Assembly: GCA_046327715.1 (NCBI GenBank)
Contig: JAXLXY010000002.1
Location: forward strand, 62,001-126,000
Reading direction: 5' to 3'
Source: JADJOM01 sp046327715
GTDB taxonomy: Bacteria; Gemmatimonadota; Gemmatimonadetes; Gemmatimonadales; GWC2-71-9
DNA length: 64,000 nt
In this document: piece by piece, positions 1 through 10,044 of the stretch
Layout of the letters: each line of letters opens with the position of its first letter
Numbering within the stretch: the first letter of the stretch is position 1
Translations under genes and position numbers: made by a program
Notes under the pieces: model-generated
Told to the model about the DNA's origin: nothing
The model's database searches: none
The model's input: only the letters and a program-made list of their open reading frames with translations

Positions 1-1
1 C

Positions 2-1210
2 GTTCTGTTTCCGATCGACCCCTGGGAGGACAACTGGGCCCGCGGCGGCCGGACCTTCGAGGTCCTGGGCCGGGAACGGGACGAGGCGTTCCGGGTCGAT
101 GACTACCCCGGCGTGGGGTACATCTTCGCGATCGCGTCCGAGGACCCGTTCAATTACGACGACCTGGTGCGCGGGGACCACTGGGACTACCGGGCGATCT
201 CGGACGGCCGGGTGCGGGGCGACCCGTATGTGGCGGTGGCGGACCTGGCGGAGAAGATCGGCCAGGAAGATGCCTACGACTACGACGTCGCGGAGTACAA
301 CGTCGAGCGGCACTACGACTACCCGCGCTTCGTCTGCTACGATTGCCATACCTACGCCAGCTGGCGGTACTGGGATCCCTACAGCCACTACTGCTCGCGC
401 TTCCGCATCGTGATCTACGACGACTGGTACTACTACCCCTATCGCTACTACCGTGGCGGGACGGTGATCGTGCGGCCCTACCGGCCCGGCCCGCGGTACG
501 TGTTCAAGGACTACGACCAGCGCAACGACTATGTCACGCGCGTGGCGGAGCGGCCCCGGGTGCCGGAGGATCGTCGGCCGGTCATCGACCGGGACCGGAC
601 CAGCGCCGACGTGGGAGGCCGGGGCAGCGTCCCCGCGCCGGTCTCGCCGCGCCGCCGGACCGAGGAGCCGAATGCGTCTGGAGCCGCCTCGCCGAACTCG
701 ACTCCACGGCGGCGGACGCCGGACGCGGGCAGCCCATCAGCGCCCCAATCGGAAGGCAACCGCCGGCGTCCTGCCGACCAGCCGGGTGCACCCCAGGCGC
801 GCCCGGAGAGTGGCAGCGAGCCGCGGCGGCGGAACGAACCGGACCAGACCCGGGAGCCGTCCTCAACCACCCGGGAACAGCCGGGGTCGGGCGTGAGCCC
901 GCGGCGGCGCCCGAGCGGCGAGAGCGGGAGCGGGCTGCGCGACACGGGGGAGGACCGCGGCGACGACAACAGCGCGCGGGAAGGCGGGTCCCGGCGCAGC
1001 CCGGGCGAGAGCCAGCCGCGTGATTCACGCGGAAGCGGGACCACGCGGGAGCCACGCCGCGAGGCCCCGGACGCGGCCCCACGCTCCACACCCCGGGAAG
1101 CGCCCCGCGCGACCCCTCCGGCCGCCCGGACTCCCTCGGAGCCGCGGGCCCAGCCGTCGCAGCCCAGGAGCACGGGGCAGCCGGAGCTGCGGCGCCGGCG
1201 CCCCAACTAG
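2..1210 (+). CDS. DUF4384-like protein with Arg/Pro/Ser-rich tail, 5' end outside window
   Basis: The frame is open from the first bases, so the start lies upstream of the window. The N-terminal part seen here (LFPIDPWEDNW, then PGVGYIFAIASEDPF) resembles the end of a DUF4384-type beta domain, as often found in secreted proteins; I am only moderately sure of this. It is followed by a strongly aromatic stretch rich in Tyr, Asp and Trp (YYYPYRYY) and a tail of about 200 residues dominated by Arg, Pro, Ser, Gly and Glu that looks disordered. A CYDC pair lies just before the aromatic block. A strong hairpin follows the stop. Function is unknown; a surface or envelope role is a guess. Confidence 0.6.
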   Translation, partial: VLFPIDPWEDNWARGGRTFEVLGRERDEAFRVDDYPGVGYIFAIASEDPFNYDDLVRGDHWDYRAISDGRVRGDPYVAVADLAEKIGQEDAYDYDVAEYNVERHYDYPRFVCYDCHTYASWRYWDPYSHYCSRFRIVIYDDWYYYPYRYYRGGTVIVRPYRPGPRYVFKDYDQRNDYVTRVAERPRVPEDRRPVIDRDRTSADVGGRGSVPAPVSPRRRTEEPNASGAASPNSTPRRRTPDAGSPSAPQSEGNRRRPADQPGAPQARPESGSEPRRRNEPDQTREPSSTTREQPGSGVSPRRRPSGESGSGLRDTGEDRGDDNSAREGGSRRSPGESQPRDSRGSGTTREPRREAPDAAPRSTPREAPRATPPAARTPSEPRAQPSQPRSTGQPELRRRRPN

Positions 1211-1230
1211 CCGGAACGAAACCCTGATGA

Positions 1231-1268
1231 GCGCCCGGTCGTAGCACCCCCGACCGGGCGCTTATCTT
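1231..1268 (+). terminator. Intrinsic terminator after the first gene
   Basis: A perfect 11-bp stem (GCGCCCGGTCG at 1231-1241 with its complement at 1251-1261) has a 9-nt loop and is followed by TTATCTTT. It lies 20 nt after the TAG at 1208-1210. The T-rich end overlaps the candidate -10 hexamer TATCTT of the next gene. Confidence 0.75.
1263..1268 (+). promoter_or_regulatory. Candidate -10 element of the M28 peptidase gene
   Basis: TATCTT fits the TAnnnT hexamer repeated before many genes in this window. Here 37 nt separate it from the ATG, so the transcript would carry a short leader. No clear -35 is visible. It overlaps the tail of the upstream terminator. Confidence 0.4.
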
Positions 1269-1305
1269 TGGGCGCGCCCAAACCTCACCCCAGCACAGGA
1301 CCCTC

Positions 1306-2865
1306 ATGCGACCGGCCTTGTTTGCCCCGACGTTCCTGCTCGCCGCGGCAGCGCCCCTGGCCCTGGCGGCCCAGGCCGCCCCGGCGGCGCCCGCCCTCCG
1401 CCGCGCCGCCGCCACCATCACCGCTGCCGACGTGCAGCGCCGGATCAATATCATCGCCGACGACTCCATGATGGGCCGCAACACGCCGAGCCCGGGGCTG
1501 GAGATGACGGCGCAGTACGTGGCCGACGAGTTCAAGCGCTTCGGGCTCAAGCCCGCCGGCGAGAACGGCACCTGGTTCCAGCGTTACACGATCAGCCGGC
1601 GGCAGATCGACCCGGTCAACTCGCATGTCGGGTTCATCGTCGGCGGGCAGCACGTGCACGCCGACCTGAGCAAGGATGCCCGCTTCGCCTTCGGCCAGGT
1701 ACCCAGGGAGGAGCTCCACCTCCCCGCGGTGCTGCTGGGTGGGCCATTCTCCGCCGAGGACGCCGGCAAGCTCGACGCAAGGGGCAAGGCCGTCCTGGTG
1801 GTCATGGACTACTCCAAGCCGCTGACCCCGGCCTTCCAGCAGTCACTGACTGCGCTGCTGGGCAGCGGCGCGGGCGCGATCATGCTGCTCTCCAACCGCG
1901 ACTCCGTCGCCTTCGCGCAGCGGGTGGCGAGCCAGGCGCAGGTGCGGATCGGCGTCGAGGGCACCGGCGAGGACGGCGTGCCGGTGGTGGAGGTGCACGA
2001 GCGCGCGGTGGGCAGCGCGCTGGCCGCCGCCGGCATCAGCCCGGCGGAGATCCGCGCCGCGACGACGCCGGTCATCCGCGAGGTCCCCGGCCTGGTGCTC
2101 GGGTTCGGGCTGCAGGAACGGGTACTCGAGTCGGCGACGGCGCCGAACACCGTCGGGCTGCTCGAGGGCAGCGATCCGAAGCTCAAGCACGAGTACGTGG
2201 TCTTCTCCGCGCACATGGACCACGTCGGCACCTCCGGCGGTGGGCAGTGCCAGGCCCGCGGCGGCGACAGCATCTGCAATGGCGCGGACGATGATGGTTC
2301 CGGCACGGTGGGCGTGGTGGAGCTGGCCGAGGCATTCAGCCAGCGCGGCGTCCGGCCGCGCCGGTCGATCCTCTTCCTGACCGTGAGCGGGGAGGAAAAG
2401 GGCCTCTGGGGCAGCTCGTACTTCGCGTCCCATCCCACGGTGCCGCTGGAGAACGTGGTCGCCGACGTCAACATCGACATGATCGGCCGCAACTGGCCCG
2501 ACACCATCGTGGCGATCGGCCGGGAGCACTCCGACCTCGGGGAGCGCCTGGCCCGGGTGCAGGCGGCGCACACCGACCTGAACATGGCCGCGATCGACGA
2601 CCGCTGGCCCGAGGAGAACTTCTACTTCCGCTCGGACCACTTCAACTTCGCCAGGAAGGGCGTGCCGATCCTGTTCTTCTTCAACGGCGTGCACCCCGAC
2701 TACCACCAGGTGTCGGATTCGCCCGACAAGATCGACGCCGACAAGGAGTCGCGCATCCTGCAGCTGCTGTTCCACCTGGGCCAGGAGATCGCCAACAACC
2801 CGGTCCGGCCCAAGTGGAATCCCGAGAGCTACGACAAGATCGTGGAGAAGAAGCCGGCCACCTGA
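1306..2865 (+). CDS. Secreted M28 family zinc aminopeptidase with PA-like insert
   Basis: The 519-residue protein starts with a signal peptide (MRPALFAPTFLLAAAAP) and ends in a peptidase M28 domain. The co-catalytic zinc ligands can be placed as His303 (HMDH), Asp328 (ADDDGSG), the Glu363-Glu364 pair (SGEEKG), Asp391 (NIDMIG) and His467 (DYHQ). The region around residues 130-290 fits a protease-associated (PA) domain. It should cleave N-terminal residues or small peptides outside the inner membrane. It stands alone between a terminator and an EamA transporter gene that has its own promoter. The family also contains carboxypeptidases and glutaminyl cyclases, so the substrate is open. Confidence 0.9.
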   Translation: MRPALFAPTFLLAAAAPLALAAQAAPAAPALRRAAATITAADVQRRINIIADDSMMGRNTPSPGLEMTAQYVADEFKRFGLKPAGENGTWFQRYTISRRQIDPVNSHVGFIVGGQHVHADLSKDARFAFGQVPREELHLPAVLLGGPFSAEDAGKLDARGKAVLVVMDYSKPLTPAFQQSLTALLGSGAGAIMLLSNRDSVAFAQRVASQAQVRIGVEGTGEDGVPVVEVHERAVGSALAAAGISPAEIRAATTPVIREVPGLVLGFGLQERVLESATAPNTVGLLEGSDPKLKHEYVVFSAHMDHVGTSGGGQCQARGGDSICNGADDDGSGTVGVVELAEAFSQRGVRPRRSILFLTVSGEEKGLWGSSYFASHPTVPLENVVADVNIDMIGRNWPDTIVAIGREHSDLGERLARVQAAHTDLNMAAIDDRWPEENFYFRSDHFNFARKGVPILFFFNGVHPDYHQVSDSPDKIDADKESRILQLLFHLGQEIANNPVRPKWNPESYDKIVEKKPAT

Positions 2866-2937
2866 GTGCCGCCGGGGCGGCGGGAGGCCCTCCGGCCTCC
2901 CGCCCGCCCCGCCGTCGTATCGCCGTACCGCCCGCCT

Positions 2938-2943
2938 TACCTT
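2938..2943 (+). promoter_or_regulatory. Candidate leaderless -10 element of the EamA gene
   Basis: TACCTT lies 5 nt before the ATG at 2949. A start of transcription about 7 nt downstream would fall on the start codon. There is no Shine-Dalgarno sequence, which supports this start and a leaderless message. Confidence 0.5.
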
Positions 2944-2948
2944 CCGGC

Positions 2949-3848
2949 ATGCCTCCCCGTCCCTCTCCGTTCCTCGGCATGGCGCTGACCGTCCTGTTCT
3001 GGGGCGGCAACTTCACCGCCACCAAGCTGGCGCTGCCCTTCATCCCCCCGCTCGCCTTCACCGCCATCCGCTTCACCGTGGGCACGGCGCTGCTGTGGGT
3101 GCTGCTGCGGCGGCTGGAACCGGCACACGACCTGCCGGCCGACCTCCGCTGGCCCGTGGTGGCGCTCGGCGTGGTCGGCAACACCCTCTACCAGCTCTGC
3201 TTCATCCACGGGCTGGCGGCCACCACCGCGATCAACACCTCGCTGATCCTCTCGGCGATGCCGACGGTGGTCACGGTGACGGCGGGGGTGCTGGGGCTGG
3301 AAGTGATCACGGCCCGGCAACGGTGGGCCCTGGTGCTGGCCACCGTGGGGGTGGTGGTGGTGGTGGCCTCGCGGGGCCTCGACCTGCGGCACGGGGACTG
3401 GCGGGGGGACCTGCTGATCCTGGCCGCGGTGGGGTGCTGGACGGCCTATACCCTCGGGCTGCGGCGGATCACGGGTCGGGTCTCGGCCCTCGGGGTAACG
3501 GCGTGGACGATGCTGACCGGCACGCCAGTGCTGCTCGTGGCCGGCCTCCCGAGCCTGCAGCGCACCGAGTGGCACGCCATCCCGGCCACGGCCTGGGGCG
3601 GGCTCGTCTACTCGACGCTGCTCTCGCTGGTGGCGGCGTACCTGCTGTGGAGCCGGGCGGTGCAGCAGATCGGGGCCTCGCGGGCGGCGCTCTTCACCTG
3701 CGCCACGCCGCTCATCGCCACGGCCATTGCGACGGCGGTGCTGGGGGAGCGGCTCACCGGGTGGCACCTTCTGGGCGGGGCGCTGATCGTGGGCGGGGTG
3801 CTGCTGGGCAACGCCCAGTTCCGGCGGCCGATCCCGGCCGAAGGCTAG
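2949..3848 (+). CDS. EamA/DMT family transporter
   Basis: This 299-residue membrane protein has two EamA repeats and about ten hydrophobic helices. The first is seen as TVLFWGGNFTATK, the second repeat begins near LILAAVGCWTAYTLG. Family members export or import amino acids, purines or other metabolites through the inner membrane, and the substrate cannot be read from sequence. The frame is open further upstream, but the ATG at 2949 sits just after a TACCTT box and starts the first repeat at the normal distance, so earlier starts were rejected. Its end lies 4 nt from the end of the convergent gene at 3853. Confidence 0.85.
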   Translation: MPPRPSPFLGMALTVLFWGGNFTATKLALPFIPPLAFTAIRFTVGTALLWVLLRRLEPAHDLPADLRWPVVALGVVGNTLYQLCFIHGLAATTAINTSLILSAMPTVVTVTAGVLGLEVITARQRWALVLATVGVVVVVASRGLDLRHGDWRGDLLILAAVGCWTAYTLGLRRITGRVSALGVTAWTMLTGTPVLLVAGLPSLQRTEWHAIPATAWGGLVYSTLLSLVAAYLLWSRAVQQIGASRAALFTCATPLIATAIATAVLGERLTGWHLLGGALIVGGVLLGNAQFRRPIPAEG

Positions 3849-3852
3849 CCGC

Positions 3853-4215
3853 TCAGGCGCCGGGGCCGGACAGCTCCTCGAGCCGGGCCATGGCCCGGCG
3901 GAGGTGGGGGATCACGATGCTGCCCCCGACCACCAGCCCGACCGAGAAGATCTCCAGGAACTCCTCCCGGGTGGTGCCTTCCTCGTGGCAGCGGACCACG
4001 TGGTAGGTGATGCAGTCGTCGCACCGGAGCACCAGGCTCGAGACCAGGCCCAGCATTTCCTTCGTCTTGGTGCCGAGCGCGCCCGGCTCATAGCACCGGT
4101 GGTCCAGGGCGAAGAACCGGTTGATGGTCAGGTTGCCGGCGCCGAGGATGAGGTCGTTCATCCGGCTGCGGAAGGCGTTGAAGTCGGCCAGGGAGCCGGT
4201 CGGGGTGTCGGTCAT
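3853..4215 (-). CDS. Carboxymuconolactone decarboxylase (AhpD-like) family protein
   Basis: The 120-residue helical protein carries the CxxCxxxH motif of AhpD-like members (Cys65, Cys68, His72 in CDDCITYH). In AhpD these cysteines form a redox pair that serves peroxide defence, whereas true gamma-carboxymuconolactone decarboxylases lack it, so a thiol-redox role is more likely than aromatic catabolism. Its length fits the single-domain family. It is transcribed alone, convergent with the EamA gene and divergent from lepA, from which it is separated by 77 nt holding a promoter-like hexamer for each gene. No peroxiredoxin gene is nearby. Confidence 0.8.
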   Translation of the reverse strand: MTDTPTGSLADFNAFRSRMNDLILGAGNLTINRFFALDHRCYEPGALGTKTKEMLGLVSSLVLRCDDCITYHVVRCHEEGTTREEFLEIFSVGLVVGGSIVIPHLRRAMARLEELSGPGA

Positions 4216-4223
4216 GGGGTGGG

Positions 4224-4229
4224 AAGCTA
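4224..4229 (-). promoter_or_regulatory. Candidate leaderless -10 element of the AhpD-like gene
   Basis: On the minus strand the hexamer reads TAGCTT and stands 8 nt before the ATG at 4215. No ribosome binding site is seen between them. It is one of a recurring set of TAnnnT boxes next to start codons. Confidence 0.45.
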
Positions 4230-4279
4230 GGGCCGGGGACGCCGGCGGGGAACGCCCCCCGGGGCCTCCCCCTACCCCT

Positions 4280-4285
4280 TATCTT
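4280..4285 (+). promoter_or_regulatory. Candidate leaderless -10 element of lepA
   Basis: TATCTT lies 7 nt before the ATG at 4293, with only ACCCGCC between and no Shine-Dalgarno sequence. The distance predicts a transcript starting at or next to the start codon. Confidence 0.55.
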
Positions 4286-4292
4286 ACCCGCC

Positions 4293-6092
<1,800 letters not shown>

Positions 6093-6094
6093 GC

Positions 6095-7090
6095 GTGTCC
6101 GCCGGCCGGGCCGTCGTCCTCCAGACCGCGCACCTCGGCGATGTGGTCCTGACCATCCCGCTGCTCCGCCGCCTGGCGGAGCGCCACGGCCCGGTGGACG
6201 TGGTCACCACTCCGGCCGCCGCGCCGCTGCTGGCGGGCCAGCCCGCCGTCCAGTCCGTCATTCCCTTCGACAAGCACGGCACCGACGCCGGCCTGCCGGG
6301 CCTCCTCCGCCTGGCGGGCCGGCTCCGGGCGCCGGGGTATCGCGTGGCCTGGCTGCCGCACCGCTCGGTGCGGAGCGGCCTCGCGGTGTGGCTCGCCGGC
6401 ATTCCGGAGCGGGTGGGCTTCGCCGGCAGCCCCGGCCGATGGTGCTACACCCGGCGGGTGCCGCTACCCGGGGATGGCCACCAGACGTCCCGCCTCGCCG
6501 CGCTGGCGGGCACCGCACCGGAGCCGGCGCCCTGGTTCGCCGTGCCCCCGGACGACCAGGCCGCCGCCGATGCCTGGCTCGCGGCCCACGGGATCGTGGG
6601 CCGGTTCGCGGTGCTGGCGCCAGGGGCGCGCTGGGGCACCAAGCGCTGGCCGGGGTTCGGCGAGCTGGCCGCCGCGCTGCCGCTGCCGGTGGTGGTGATC
6701 GGCGGGCCGGAGGATCAGGCGCTGGCCGCCGCGGTCGCCGCGCTGGCACCGGCCCCGGCCGCCAGCGCGATCGGCCTGGGCCTGGGCCCGGTGGCGGGGC
6801 TCATCGCCCGGAGCGCGGTGGTGGTCAGCAACGACTCGGTGGCGCTGCACCTGGCCGGCGGGCTGGGGCGGCCGGCGGTGGCGCTCTTCGGTCCCACGGT
6901 GCCGGCCTTCGGCTTCGGCCCCCTTGGCGCGGCCGACGCGATCGTGGAGCATCCCGGCCTGCCCTGTCGCCCCTGCTCCCCCCACGGGCCGGCCACCTGC
7001 CCGCTCGGGCATCACCGGTGTCTCCGGGACCTCGGCGCGCCCGTCGTGCTCGCCGCGGTGACCGCCCGGCTGGAGTCCGCGCGGCAGTAG
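6095..7090 (+). CDS. Glycosyltransferase family 9 (LPS heptosyltransferase II-like)
   Basis: This 331-residue protein has the two-domain GT-B form of ADP-heptose:LPS heptosyltransferases. Seen are the N-terminal QTAHLGDVVLTIPLLRRL, the linker LAPGARWGTKRWP, the nucleotide-sugar loop VVIGGPEDQ, SNDSVALHLAGGLGRPAVALFGP, and the family-typical Cys-rich stretch PCRPCSPHG with CPLGHHRC near the end. It should add heptose to lipid A-core on the cytoplasmic face, which implies LPS in this organism. The GTG start at 6095 lies 2 nt after the lepA stop. WaaF is the closest named member, but WaaC or another GT9 acceptor cannot be excluded. Confidence 0.82.
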   Translation: MSAGRAVVLQTAHLGDVVLTIPLLRRLAERHGPVDVVTTPAAAPLLAGQPAVQSVIPFDKHGTDAGLPGLLRLAGRLRAPGYRVAWLPHRSVRSGLAVWLAGIPERVGFAGSPGRWCYTRRVPLPGDGHQTSRLAALAGTAPEPAPWFAVPPDDQAAADAWLAAHGIVGRFAVLAPGARWGTKRWPGFGELAAALPLPVVVIGGPEDQALAAAVAALAPAPAASAIGLGLGPVAGLIARSAVVVSNDSVALHLAGGLGRPAVALFGPTVPAFGFGPLGAADAIVEHPGLPCRPCSPHGPATCPLGHHRCLRDLGAPVVLAAVTARLESARQ

Positions 7091-7110
7091 AGAGAAGCCG
7101 CCGGCGGCCC

Positions 7111-7116
7111 TATCAT
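7111..7116 (+). promoter_or_regulatory. Candidate -10 element of the glk-led operon
   Basis: TATCAT at 7111-7116 lies in the 70-nt gap between the heptosyltransferase and glk, 44 nt before the ATG. It is the only -10-like hexamer in the gap. A GCCGCCGGCGGC palindrome precedes it. No clear -35 is seen. Confidence 0.4.
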
Positions 7117-7160
7117 TCTCCCGGTCCCGGACCTCGCCACCTCCCCCAGCCCCCGCTCCC

Positions 7161-8141
7161 ATGCGCTTCATCGTCGGCATCGACCTTGGCGGCACCAACA
7201 TCGTCTCCGGCTGCGTGGCCGAGGATGGCAGCGGGCTGTGCGGGACGCGGAGCGAGCCCACCGGCGCGGAGGAGGGTCCCGACGCGGTGGTGCAGCGGAT
7301 CATCCGCTCGGCCCAGGCGAGCATTGCCGCGACGCGGGCGGAGGTGCCCGGGGCCGAGATCATCGGCGCCGGCATCGGCTCGCCCGGCCCGCTCGACACC
7401 CGCACCGGCATCGTGCTGCTCACGCCGAACCTCGGCTGGGTCAACATGCCGCTGCGGGCGCGGCTGCAGGAGGGCCTGGGGCTGCGCACCGCGCTCGACA
7501 ACGACGCCAACTGCGCGGTGCTCGGCGAGTGGTGGCGTGGCGCCGCGCGCGGCACGCGCCAGGCGCTCGGGCTGACCATCGGGACGGGCATCGGCGGCGG
7601 GATCATCATCGACGGGCGGCTGTATCATGGCGCGTCGGACATCGCGGGCGAGATCGGGCACATGACCATCGACGCCAACGGCCGGCGCTGCAAGTGCGGC
7701 AACTACGGCTGCGTCGAGGCCTATGCGTCGGGCCCCAACATCGCGCTGCGCGCGATCGAGGCCATCGAGAGCGGCTCCGTCTCGAGCCTGGCGAGCTATG
7801 TCGGCGGCGACCTGCGGCAGATCACCGCCCAGACCGTGTACCAGGCGGCCCAGGCGGGCGATGAGCTGGCGCACGAGGTGGTGAAGGACACGGCCAAGTT
7901 CCTCGGCGCGGCGGTGGGCAGCCTGATCAACATCTTCAACCCCGAGGCGGTGGTCATCGTCGGCGGGGTGACCCTGGCCGGCGAGCGGCTGTTCGAGCCG
8001 CTGCGGCGCGAGGTCACCCGGCGCGCCTTCAAGCCGGCGGTCCAGGTCTGCCGGATCGTGCCCGGCGAGCTCACCGGGGTGGCCGGGGTCTACGGCGCCG
8101 CGCGCGCCTTCCAGGAGCAGGTCGAGGCGGGGATCGTGTGA
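7161..8141 (+). CDS. glk: ROK family glucokinase
   Basis: The 326-residue protein has the ROK fold: phosphate-1 loop GIDLGGTNI at the start, LDNDANCAVLGEWW with the catalytic Asp, TIGTGIGGGII for ATP binding, and the zinc site C-x-C-G-x-x-G-C-x-E at residues 177-186 (CKCGNYGCVE). There is no N-terminal helix-turn-helix, so it is a sugar kinase and not a ROK repressor. It most likely phosphorylates glucose, but N-acetylated or other hexoses are possible. It leads a five-gene operon whose members all overlap by 4 nt, starting with the GTG of the PfkB kinase. Confidence 0.9.
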   Translation: MRFIVGIDLGGTNIVSGCVAEDGSGLCGTRSEPTGAEEGPDAVVQRIIRSAQASIAATRAEVPGAEIIGAGIGSPGPLDTRTGIVLLTPNLGWVNMPLRARLQEGLGLRTALDNDANCAVLGEWWRGAARGTRQALGLTIGTGIGGGIIIDGRLYHGASDIAGEIGHMTIDANGRRCKCGNYGCVEAYASGPNIALRAIEAIESGSVSSLASYVGGDLRQITAQTVYQAAQAGDELAHEVVKDTAKFLGAAVGSLINIFNPEAVVIVGGVTLAGERLFEPLRREVTRRAFKPAVQVCRIVPGELTGVAGVYGAARAFQEQVEAGIV

Positions 8142-9136
8142 CGACCGCGGGCCAGCCCGGCCGGCGGCGCCTCGGCGTCCTCGGCTCGCTCGTGTGGGAC
8201 GAGATCCACGGGCGCGACCCGGCGGCGCCCGCGGTCGAGGAGTGGGGCGGGATCGCGTACGCCCTCGGCGGCTTCGAGGCCGCGCTCGACCCCGACTGGC
8301 AGGTGGTGCCGCTCATCAAGGTTGGGCACGACCTGGCCGACGAGGCGGCCGAGTTCTTCCGCGGCCTGACCCGGCTGGTGCCCGGCGGCCGCGGGGTGCT
8401 GGTGCCGGTGCCCAACAACCGCGTGACGCTGCGGTACCTCTCCGCCGAGCGGCGCTGCGAGCGCATGTCGGGGGGCGTGCCGGGCTGGACCTGGGCGGAG
8501 CTGGGGCCCATGGTGCGAGACCTCGACGCCCTCTACCTCAACTTCATCTCGGGCTTCGAGCTGGAGCTGGGCACCGCCCAGGCGCTCCGGCAGGCCTTCC
8601 ACGGCCCGATCTACGCCGACCTGCACAGCCTGCTCTTCGGCATGCCGCAGGACGGCGTGCGCCACCTCCGCCCGCTGGCCGACCCGGCCGCGTGGCTCGC
8701 CTGCTTCGACGTGGTCCAGATGAACGAGGACGAGATGGCGATGTTCGGGCCCGACCCGCTCTCGGTGGCGGCGATGGCACTGGCCGCCGGGGTCCGGCTG
8801 CTGGTGGTCACCCTGGGGCCGCGCGGCGCGGTGTACGTGGCCGCGCCGGGGTTCGACGGCTTCGACACGCCGGGCGCCCCGCGGCCGGGGCGCGCCGGCG
8901 AGACCGCGGTGCGGACCGCGCTGGTGCCGGCCCCGGCCGCGGAGGTGCTCGACCCCACCGGGTGCGGGGACGTCTTCGGCGCGGCACTGGCCGCGCGGCT
9001 CGCGGCCGGCGCGCCGGTGGAGGCGGCCATCGCGGAGGCCAACCGGCTGGCGGCGCGCAACGCGTCGCTGCGGGGCGCGGGGCGACTGGGCGGGCTGCTC
9101 CGGGGCGAGCTGGTCCCGGCGGGGAGCCCCGCGTGA
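8138..9136 (+). CDS. PfkB family carbohydrate or nucleoside kinase
   Basis: This 332-residue protein belongs to the ribokinase/PfkB fold. The C-terminal signature is DPTGCGDVFGAAL, where the catalytic Asp lies in GCGD (the family usually has GAGD). VVQMNEDEMAMFG matches the Asn-x-x-Glu magnesium-binding stretch. The substrate is not clear. The N-terminal half lacks the usual G-G-x-x-x-N sugar-binding signature in a recognisable form and reads GGIAYALGGFEAAL instead. It starts with GTG inside the last codons of glk and its own last codons overlap the GTG of the next gene, so translation of all three is probably coupled. Confidence 0.8.
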   Translation: MTTAGQPGRRRLGVLGSLVWDEIHGRDPAAPAVEEWGGIAYALGGFEAALDPDWQVVPLIKVGHDLADEAAEFFRGLTRLVPGGRGVLVPVPNNRVTLRYLSAERRCERMSGGVPGWTWAELGPMVRDLDALYLNFISGFELELGTAQALRQAFHGPIYADLHSLLFGMPQDGVRHLRPLADPAAWLACFDVVQMNEDEMAMFGPDPLSVAAMALAAGVRLLVVTLGPRGAVYVAAPGFDGFDTPGAPRPGRAGETAVRTALVPAPAAEVLDPTGCGDVFGAALAARLAAGAPVEAAIAEANRLAARNASLRGAGRLGGLLRGELVPAGSPA

Positions 9137-10044
9137 CCCGGATCGTCGAGGTCCCGGCCTTCTTCGATGACCGGAGCTTCGAGGGCTTCGCCCAGGCGCT
9201 CGCCGCGGGCCCGCTCACCGACAAGCTGCTGTTCGACGCCCGGGGGGCGCAGTGGAGCTCGCCGTACGGCTTCGTGGCGATGCTCACCGCGGCGCAGGCG
9301 GTGCATGAGGCCGGGGGGCCCAGGCCCCAGTTCACCGTCCCGGCCGCGGAAGAGGTGCGCCGCTACTGGGCCCGCACCGGGTTCTTCCGCCACCTGACCG
9401 ACCTGGTGGAGATCGCGGGCAAGGTGCCGCGGGTGAAGGTGGAGGAGCAGTCCGACGTGCTGCTCGACGTGACGCCGGTGCGGGCGTCGGAGGACGTCCA
9501 CGGCGTGGTGGGCCGGATCCAGGCCGCAGCCTCCCGCATCCTGCACGGGGAGCTGGGCCTCGAGGCCAAGGCGACCATGGGATTCGCCATGGCACTTTCG
9601 GAGGCATGTCAGAATATTGTGGAGCATGCCGGGACCGGCGGCTGGGTCTCGGTCCACGCCTACAGCTTCCGGAAGCGGCTGCGGCGGCGGGTGGTGGTGA
9701 TCGCGGTGAGCGACGCCGGCGTGGGCTTCCGCCGCTCGCTCGAGCCCACCCAGGCGCGCCGCTTCGGCGACCGGTGGGGCGACGGCGCCGCGCTCGAGGC
9801 GGCGGTGATCCAGAACGTGAGCCGCTTCCGCGACCCCGGCCGCGGCCAGGGGATCGCGGGGATCAAGCGGTACCTCGCGCGGTGGGAGGGCAAGCTCACC
9901 ATCCGGAGCGGCACCGCCCGGATCGCCATCGTCCCGCCGTGGGACGACGACAGCCCGATGCTCGAACATCTCGCCCTGTTCCCGGGCGCCCAGGTCCAGA
10001 TCGTGATTCCGGCTCAGCAGGACGAGCCACAGGACGACGCATGA
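9133..10044 (+). CDS. GHKL (histidine-kinase-like) ATPase with N-terminal STAS-like region
   Basis: The 303-residue protein carries a HATPase_c domain of the anti-sigma type in its second half. Its N-box is ALSEACQNIVEHA (Glu157, Asn161), G1 is DAGVGF (Asp194) and the G2-like loop is GQGIAGIK at 238-245. There is no dimerisation/His-phosphotransfer domain, so it is not a sensor kinase. The first 110 residues (DKLLFDARGAQWSSPYGF and on) look like a STAS-type alpha/beta domain. This layout fits partner-switching kinases such as SpoIIAB/RsbW relatives. It overlaps by 4 nt the next gene, which carries another STAS-like domain and is a good candidate partner. Confidence 0.78.
   Translation: MTRIVEVPAFFDDRSFEGFAQALAAGPLTDKLLFDARGAQWSSPYGFVAMLTAAQAVHEAGGPRPQFTVPAAEEVRRYWARTGFFRHLTDLVEIAGKVPRVKVEEQSDVLLDVTPVRASEDVHGVVGRIQAAASRILHGELGLEAKATMGFAMALSEACQNIVEHAGTGGWVSVHAYSFRKRLRRRVVVIAVSDAGVGFRRSLEPTQARRFGDRWGDGAALEAAVIQNVSRFRDPGRGQGIAGIKRYLARWEGKLTIRSGTARIAIVPPWDDDSPMLEHLALFPGAQVQIVIPAQQDEPQDDA

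Noticed and set aside
7098..7109. Operator or terminator GCCGCCGGCGGC before glk
   Set aside because: A 12-bp GC palindrome is expected by chance in DNA of this composition and has no T-run.
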